Of a DNA stretch of 64,000 nucleotides, positions 59,081 to 64,000 are shown piece after piece. Origin of the DNA: Posidonia oceanica. Taxonomy: Eukaryota > Streptophyta > Magnoliopsida > Alismatales > Posidoniaceae. Where the stretch lies: assembly GCA_037176725.1 (NCBI GenBank), contig JAZBRS010000057.1, positions 90,417,501 to 90,481,500 of the forward strand, written 5' to 3'. A program made the position numbers and the translations under genes. A model generated the notes under the pieces. It worked only from the letters and a program-made list of their open reading frames with translations, ran no database searches and was not told where the DNA came from. Numbering within the stretch: the stretch's first letter is position 1; each line of letters starts with the position of its first letter.

Positions 59081-61424
59081 TGGGGGTGCGCGGTTTGGCC
59101 CCCCAACGTGGCTCACCGGCGAACGACGGCATGGAGGTCGTGGCGACGCGAGAGGTAGCGACGGTTGCTCAGCAGGGTTGGGCTGCATTCTTGGATGCCT
59201 AGAGATCGTGTGTGCAAGATTTGGAGGTAGAAGGAGGCGCAATGTGGCCTGTTGCAGTTGCCGACCGGCGATGGGTTTAGCGGCAAGCTCAGAAGTGTGG
59301 CGAACGCACAGAGGGGCTAGGCAATGCGGGAAGGCTTGTGTGTGTTCTCCTGGATGCGGTGAAGTGTATGGGATGCAAGGGGAGAGGCCAAGGATCGCTA
59401 TGGGGAGCTCTGCTGGGGAGAATCGCCGTTGGAGTCGTTGTATGGGTTCTCCACCCCTTTTGCTTGGTCAAGGCTTCCACAGAGCATGGAGAGGAGGTAT
59501 GGTGACGTGGGATTGTGGGCGAGGTCGTGGGGTGGTAGAGGTGCAAAAGTTGCGGCCGGTATGGGCGCAGATCGTGGCCGGAAAAGTCCAAACGGCACGC
59601 GGGAGAGTTTGAACTGGCGACAAGGGCGCAAGTAAGTGGAGAGCTGAGTCGCCGGTCTCGACGGCGACAAACCGAGTCATCGCTCAGAAGAGCGATAGAC
59701 TCAATCGCCGAAGGTACAGACGACTAGCACATCAGGCCTGTTGCAGTGAAATCCGGGCCAGTTTCTCTGGAGTTTGGGCCGCTAATGGGCTTGGGCTTGT
59801 GAAGGCTAGTAGTGTGGAGGTCTTGGGTAGGTTTGGAGGGTTTTGGGTTGGTTTTGGTCAAAGGTGGGGTCCGCCGCTTCCGAGCAAGTTCCTCTGGGTG
59901 AAATCTGCCGACTGGGCGTCAAAATGGGGTGTCTACAACACCCCTTGAGGAGATTGAGGGCCATATGATGTCAGATATCAAGGCTGGAAAGGTATACTTC
60001 GGTCCTCTCCATTAGTCTTTTCCTCTTCATTTTGGTTACTAACCTCTCTCTTCGCTCTTGCTCGTAGGAGATCACCAATTTCACGAAAATGCCCTGCTTT
60101 GACAATGATTTTCCTTATGACTCTCCTTGGGTGAAAGAATTTATCCCTTGGGCTCAAGAAAGGAAATCCTTATTATCACGCACAGGCTTTGAGGTGCTCC
60201 TGGATTTGCTGGGGACTGCCATGGACTAGCCTCTGCTTCATGCTCTATGCGCATTCTGGAGTCCCCAAACCCACACCTTCTTCTTTGGGGGCTATGAGAT
60301 GACAATCCTGATGGAGGAGGTTGATGATCTTCTCGGAGTTCCTCCGACTATTGATTTCCCATTGCTGTACGGAAAAGCTGACATGCAAATGCTCATTGCT
60401 TGTGTTTTCACATCTCCACCCATCTACCCAGTGCTCAAAGGTCGCCAGCATGATTTGGCACATCTGTATTATAGCTTCCTCCGGATTCAAGATTTTGCCT
60501 CCAAGGATCAGTTGAGGGTCTGTCTGCACCTACTGATTGGGGGCCTCACCGTATTTGTTTCCAAAGGCTTCAGCTTGGACGTCTATCATACGGAGTTCCT
60601 AGTGGGGCTTATTGAGCATTTCTGGTGCTCTCCTTCGGTGGCCATTCTTGCAGCAACATACCTTGGCCTGACTAGTGTCGCAACCGGTGGGGACTTTGTA
60701 GGTTCTCCTTTTCTCCTTTTCAAGTGGTTGTGCCTCCACTTCCCGAGGATCAAGCCTACTAAGACTAACTTCATCGAGGAAAGGGTGTGTCTTCTGTCCT
60801 CTGCACCCGTGGTTGTCTTTGCACGCTACAAGCAATTTGGTCGCAAGCACCAGGCACGGGGACTTCCGATTGAGCTCGAGTTGATAGGGCCCACTCATTT
60901 TGTGGTGTATAACTCACGCCGTTGTTATGAGATGGTGGGGCACAAGAAAGATGTACCGCCTCCAATGAGCTCCATTCCTCGTATTCGGATTCGGGAGCGT
61001 GGCTTGCCCACTGATGCGGCTGTGGTGTATTATATTCAAGCCCTGTGGACAACCTTGGATTGCCATGATGACTCGGATGGGACCCACTTTACTCCTTTGA
61101 CCTGTTCTCTACTCCAGGAAGATGAGCATTGGAACTAGTATTCAAAGTTGCTGCCCAAGCCTAAGGAGTGGGTTGAGGAGACCGGCATGTTATGCAAAAA
61201 GAGAAAGAGATTAATTAGATAAGCAATTTTTCCTTGTATTTTATTTTATCTCCTTTGTTCTTGTGATAGGCACTTGGGTAATGAATGGATATTTTTCCAA
61301 TTTTTATAATGTATGCCTTCGTTTATTTTGGACTGCGAGGGGGTCAAGAAATACTCCCTGGTGATTTTTCTATTAGTTCAGGGGTCCTTTGGTAGAATTC
61401 AACAACTCAAGTCACTGATAAAAC

Positions 61425-61555
61425 GTAGAATGCTCAATCTAAGGCGTTTAATGTAGAATGCCTGAAATCCTGCGTTTAACGTCCCTCTGTAGCCATTGAA
61501 TGCTGGAGGTGGGGCGTTCAAAGTAGAATGCTGAAATCCACCCATTCAACACCTC
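61425..61555. promoter_or_regulatory. Degenerate palindrome cluster after PMD-C
   Basis: Words such as AACGTAGAATGCTC, GGCGTTTAATGTAGAATGCC, CTGCGTTTAACG and GGCGTTCAAAG resemble the family motif but no intact 14-16 bp palindrome remains. It lies between PMD-C and integrase. Confidence 0.55.
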
Positions 61556-61890
61556 TGAATGATTTTCTGCACAATCTTAGCAAACTTGTTATTCCATCTA
61601 GGGTCATCATTGCCCCTAGTCCAAAATAAACATAAGGAAACCAAAATAATTAACATGAAATTGAAAAACTTAGGTGTTGGATAACAAGCATTGGCCTTAG
61701 CTTTGTTGTCTAAAGATGGTATGCCTGACGAGGGGCTGTTTCTTCTTGAGATCTCAGCACTAACTCGTAGGCGAATACCAAGTGATCGTCCTGAATAGGA
61801 GGGGTCAAGTACGACGCAGAGTCGTAAAATTTCCTAGATTTTTGCATCATAGGCCATGCTTGTTATCAGTTTCATGAGGTGATGTTGGTT
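61556..61890. other. E3 noncoding spacer
   Basis: No domain or repeat is recognised. Confidence 0.4.
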
Positions 61891-61892
61891 GG

Positions 61893-62085
61893 GTAAATTT
61901 TACCCCATTTTCTATTTTTGGATTTTGATCTTTTTGCTATTTTTTGGGTTTTCTTATTTTTTTTGGATTTTGGGTTTTCCTATTTTTTGGATTTTTGGGT
62001 TTTCCTATTTTTTATTTTTATTTTGGATTTTGGGCTTTCTTATTTTTTTGGATTTTGGGTTTTCTTATTTTTTGGATTTTTAGGA
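61893..62085. repeat. GGATTTTGGGTTTTC tandem repeat
   Basis: About seven units of TTTTTTGGATTTTGGGTTTT followed by CTTAT, period around 25-35 bp, T/G-rich on the plus strand. The hydrophobic open frames (FFWILGFLIF) are artefacts of the repeat. Confidence 0.85.
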
Positions 62086-62377
62086 AAAGAAGAATCTTTC
62101 ATGGAGTTGGGAAACAGGAGACCTCACGGTTGGGAAACCATGATAATTGAGTCCCTTATGCATCTCGGAGCCAAGAGATACTTCAAGCTTGCTTTGGCGC
62201 CTAACTGCCCCTAGACCTAGGTTTCTGCCCCTTGCCTCTTAGTGTGCAGTGCAGGGTATGGTGAAGGAGGGTCAATGTCCTATCCTAGGATTTCAGCTAA
62301 AGATTTGGAGCCTATACCCCACCTAGTTCAAGGTTGACTCCTACTGTGCTTGGGAATTTCCCATTTTTCAGTTTTGA

Positions 62378-62510
62378 CTCTTGGACAGCTTCTTTGCTGC
62401 CTTCTTTTCCCTTTTATGGACAGCTTCTTTGCTGCCTTCTTTTCCCCTCTCTTTCTTTTGTTGCACATGGACAGCTTCTTTACTGCCTTCTTTTCTTTTC
62501 TCTTCTTTCT
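62378..62510. repeat. GGACAGC/GCTGCC tandem repeat, three units
   Basis: The unit TGGACAGCTTCTTTGCTGCC is followed by a pyrimidine stretch. It contains GG(A)CAGC, 6 nt and GCTGCC, an inverted repeat with one bulged A. The third copy has TTTACTGCC. Confidence 0.85.
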
Positions 62511-62893
62511 TTTCTTGGGTATTTTGGCAAGCGTTAGTGGTCTCACCCATGTTTGAGTGCTCTGCCAACAGATATTCATCTTTTGATGGACCGAAACACT
62601 CTTTTTTGGTACACTCCCCTCTTTTGTGCTTCTAAGCTTGGCCTTAGACACCTACCCCATCACAATTTTACTGAGATTTGCACTAGGGTAGTATGTCTGA
62701 CTCAAAGGATGTGTGTGGACTTGTTATTCATGAGCTGGGAGGGGGCTTCTTATGATTTGCCTCTATCTTAGTGTTGTATTATTTCCCCTCCTTCTCCTAC
62801 AAGGTGTTTGTGAGGTGAGGCTAAGGTACGACTCTTAGCCTTTGGAAAACAATAGGTTCACAAGCATGGGTAATCCAGTGGCTTAGTGTGCAT
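62511..62893. other. E3 noncoding DNA after integrase
   Basis: It lies directly after the integrase stop in element orientation. No gene is seen. Confidence 0.45.
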
Positions 62894-64000
62894 GTCAAGG
62901 GTAGTACCTTTTGAGGTGCAGTGCATTCCAGGGATATTCAAGCCTAGTGCCATCCTCTCTGGCCAAACAATAGGCATTGCCCGGATATGCCTCAACCACC
63001 AAGTATGGTCCTTCCCAATTTGGTCTCAGTTTCCCATGTTTGCGTGGAAGGATTTCTTTAAACACCCATTCACCAATATTGAATTTACGTTCAATTACTT
63101 TCTTTTTATAAGCTCTTGCAAGTCATTCTTGGTAGAGGCATGCATGCTCAGCTGCTTGCAACCGTTTCTCATCTAGTAAATCTAACTGTAAACTTAATAA
63201 CTGCCTCTTATCCTCAGCATTTATCTCATCATCGAGTTGGATTCTAGATGAGGGGACCATGATTTCAAATGGGACTACTGTTTCCATACCATAAGTAAGC
63301 GCAGACGGGGTTTGACTCGTAGGCGTTCTTATGGAGGTTCGGTAGGCCCACAAGGTATCAATTAGTTTATTTGTCCAATCAGGTCCCTTGGCACCTCCTA
63401 CCGTTTTCTTAAGGATTCGGATTAATGTTTTATTAGTAGCTTCAGCTTGCCCATTACCTTGGGGGTAATATGGTGATGAATGATGCAACTCGATCTTGAA
63501 CTTCTTACAAAGCTTTTTGAAGTCCTGGGATACGAAGATTGTACCATTATCTGCTACTAGCCTCTTTGGAATCCCAAATCTTGAGAGAATGTTTTCCACA
63601 CGAACATGCATAGGCTTGGAGCTTTGATTTCAGTGAATGCTTCTGCTTCGGCCCATTTGGTGAAGTATTCAGTGGCAGTGAGTATGAACTTGTTCTGTTT
63701 TTCCGTGTCGAAGGGTCTTACGACATCGAACGCCCACATGGAGAAGGGCAATACTGCTTGAGTTGGATTTAATTCTGAGGCCGGCGTGTGTATCCTGTCT
63801 GCATGGATCTGGCATTGCTTGCACCTTCTCACTTTATCTGTACAATCTGCCTCCATTGTGGGCCAGTAATAGCCCCTCTGCAGTATCATCTTAGCCATGA
63901 ATTGAGAACTGATGTGTCCTCCACATATCCCTTCGTGCATTTCTCTAAGGATGACTTCGACCTCCTCGCAGGTGACGCAACGAAGCTCTATTTCGCTAAA
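62894..64000 (-). pseudogene. E3 integrase (broken, runs off window)
   Basis: From the window edge the frame reads into the H2C2 zinc finger (HEGICGGH, then RRCKQCQIH) and the first catalytic D (WAFDVVRPFD) in 63940-63557. A frameshift between 63557 and 63611 leads to the second frame, 63611-63123. That frame has D in VADNGTIFVSQ and E in GNGQAEATNKTLIR, so the DDE triad is present. A TGA at 63123-63125 interrupts it. The C-terminal GPY-type segment continues in the same frame with GKLRPNWEGPYLVVEAYPGN, ending at TGA 62894 after ALHLKRYYP. It is a Ty3/gypsy integrase of Tat type. Confidence 0.9.

Larger units (their letters stand above)
56352..59937 (-). mobile_element. Solo LTR in PMD-C exon 1, TSD ACACC
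   Basis: Plus termini are TGTAGTGATCC (56352) and GGTGTCTACA (59937), flanked by ACACC at 56347-56351 and 59938-59942. Without the nested LTR it is about 2.1 kb. Its element-strand start matches the E4 LTR. It carries GGCGAC/GTCGCC words (58480-58620, 59640-59720), a donor-like CACAG|GTAAGC at 59072-59080 and the U5 block GAGGAAGGTGTTAGGCACCC near 58163. Confidence 0.93.
56320..61222 (+). pseudogene. PMD-C: plant mobile domain protein, split by solo LTR
   Basis: Exon 1 starts at the ATG at 56320. It is broken at 56351 by the solo LTR and resumes at 59943, ending at 59991. Without the LTR and one TSD copy it is 81 nt and stays in phase. The intron is 59992-60067 (GTATAC...CTCGTAG). Exon 2 is 60068-61222, 1155 nt, the same length as PMD-A exon 2. 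PMD features include WSPQTHTFFFGGYEMTILME, DDLLGVPPTIDFPL, DFVGSPFLLFKWLCLHFP and NSRRCYEMVGHKKDVPP. The C-terminus is KKRKRLIR, a basic, nuclear-localisation-like end. In-frame stops occur in exon 1 (TGA) and exon 2 (TAG after TAMD and TAG after DEHWN). It looks like a recent paralogue of PMD-A. Confidence 0.82.
48668..64000 (-). mobile_element. E3: Tat-lineage element with antisense PMD genes
   Basis: In minus order it shows integrase (64000-62894), noncoding repeats, then three genes on the opposite strand (PMD-C, PMD-B, PMD-A) with palindrome clusters beside them, a tandem array (49880-49080), a polypurine tract (49003-48989) and the 3' LTR remnant. Extra antisense ORFs downstream of pol are known from Tat elements, some carrying a domain otherwise found in DNA transposons. 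Three in one copy is more than I would expect. The pol start and 5' LTR lie right of the window. Confidence 0.75.

Noticed and set aside
61889..62214. Hydrophobic frames resembling membrane proteins (FFWILGFPIF)
   Set aside because: They are translations of the T/G-rich tandem repeat and are open in three overlapping registers.

Overview
The window is repeat-dense nuclear DNA of a flowering plant, probably a large-genome species. I cannot name the species. I see no conventional host gene, no rRNA or tRNA gene and no CRISPR array. Almost every base belongs to LTR retrotransposons of the Ty3/gypsy Tat/Ogre type, to solo LTRs, or to one hAT DNA transposon. The evidence is Tat-style gag with a C-x2-H-x4-H-x4-C knuckle, an aspartic protease, a YVDD reverse transcriptase followed by a second RNase H, an H2C2/DDE integrase, very long LTRs and tandem arrays downstream of pol.

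The layout resolves as nested insertions, several with target-site duplications (TSDs) on both sides. The outermost element, E3 (minus strand, 48668-64000 and beyond), ends in a 3' LTR remnant at 48668-48988. E4 (plus strand, 41852-48667) sits in that LTR with right TSD GAGGG. E2 (minus, 23792-35477, same family as E3) sits in E4 gag. An hAT transposon (35493-41843) lies 10 bp beyond the E2 TSD. E1 (minus, about 4291-23791) interrupts E2 protease. Solo LTRs lie at 12940-15816 in E1 (TSD GGATC), at 27125-33361 in E2 (6.2 kb, TSD GTATC), at 56352-59937 in E3 (TSD ACACC) and at 56517-58002 inside the previous one (TSD GCCAC/GTCAC). The 3' 4.3 kb of a second giant LTR fills 1-4290. The missing outer halves of E1, E2 and E4 should lie left of the window.

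The most unusual part is the 3' region of E3 (50.3-61.5 kb). Between integrase and the 3' LTR it carries three intron-containing genes on the strand opposite to the element, each with a plant mobile domain (PMD). One (PMD-B) is a multi-exon PMD plus coiled-coil protein. Each has a palindrome cluster and a TATA-like box upstream. The 16-bp palindrome CGTTCAACGTTGAACG, or its 14-bp core, occurs upstream of all three genes and also upstream of the TATA box in the LTR of the sister element E2. This suggests element-encoded proteins and matching cis sites, formally similar to the VANC/motif anti-silencing systems of VANDAL transposons. That function is inference.

A second theme is that nearly every tandem array and LTR motif cluster, though unrelated in sequence, is built from units containing a short inverted repeat, usually with a 5-8 nt spacer. 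Conserved splice-donor-like sites, a PBS-like core inside U5 and a shared U5 block recur across LTR families that otherwise do not align. All coding regions carry stops or frameshifts, so the copies here look inactive.
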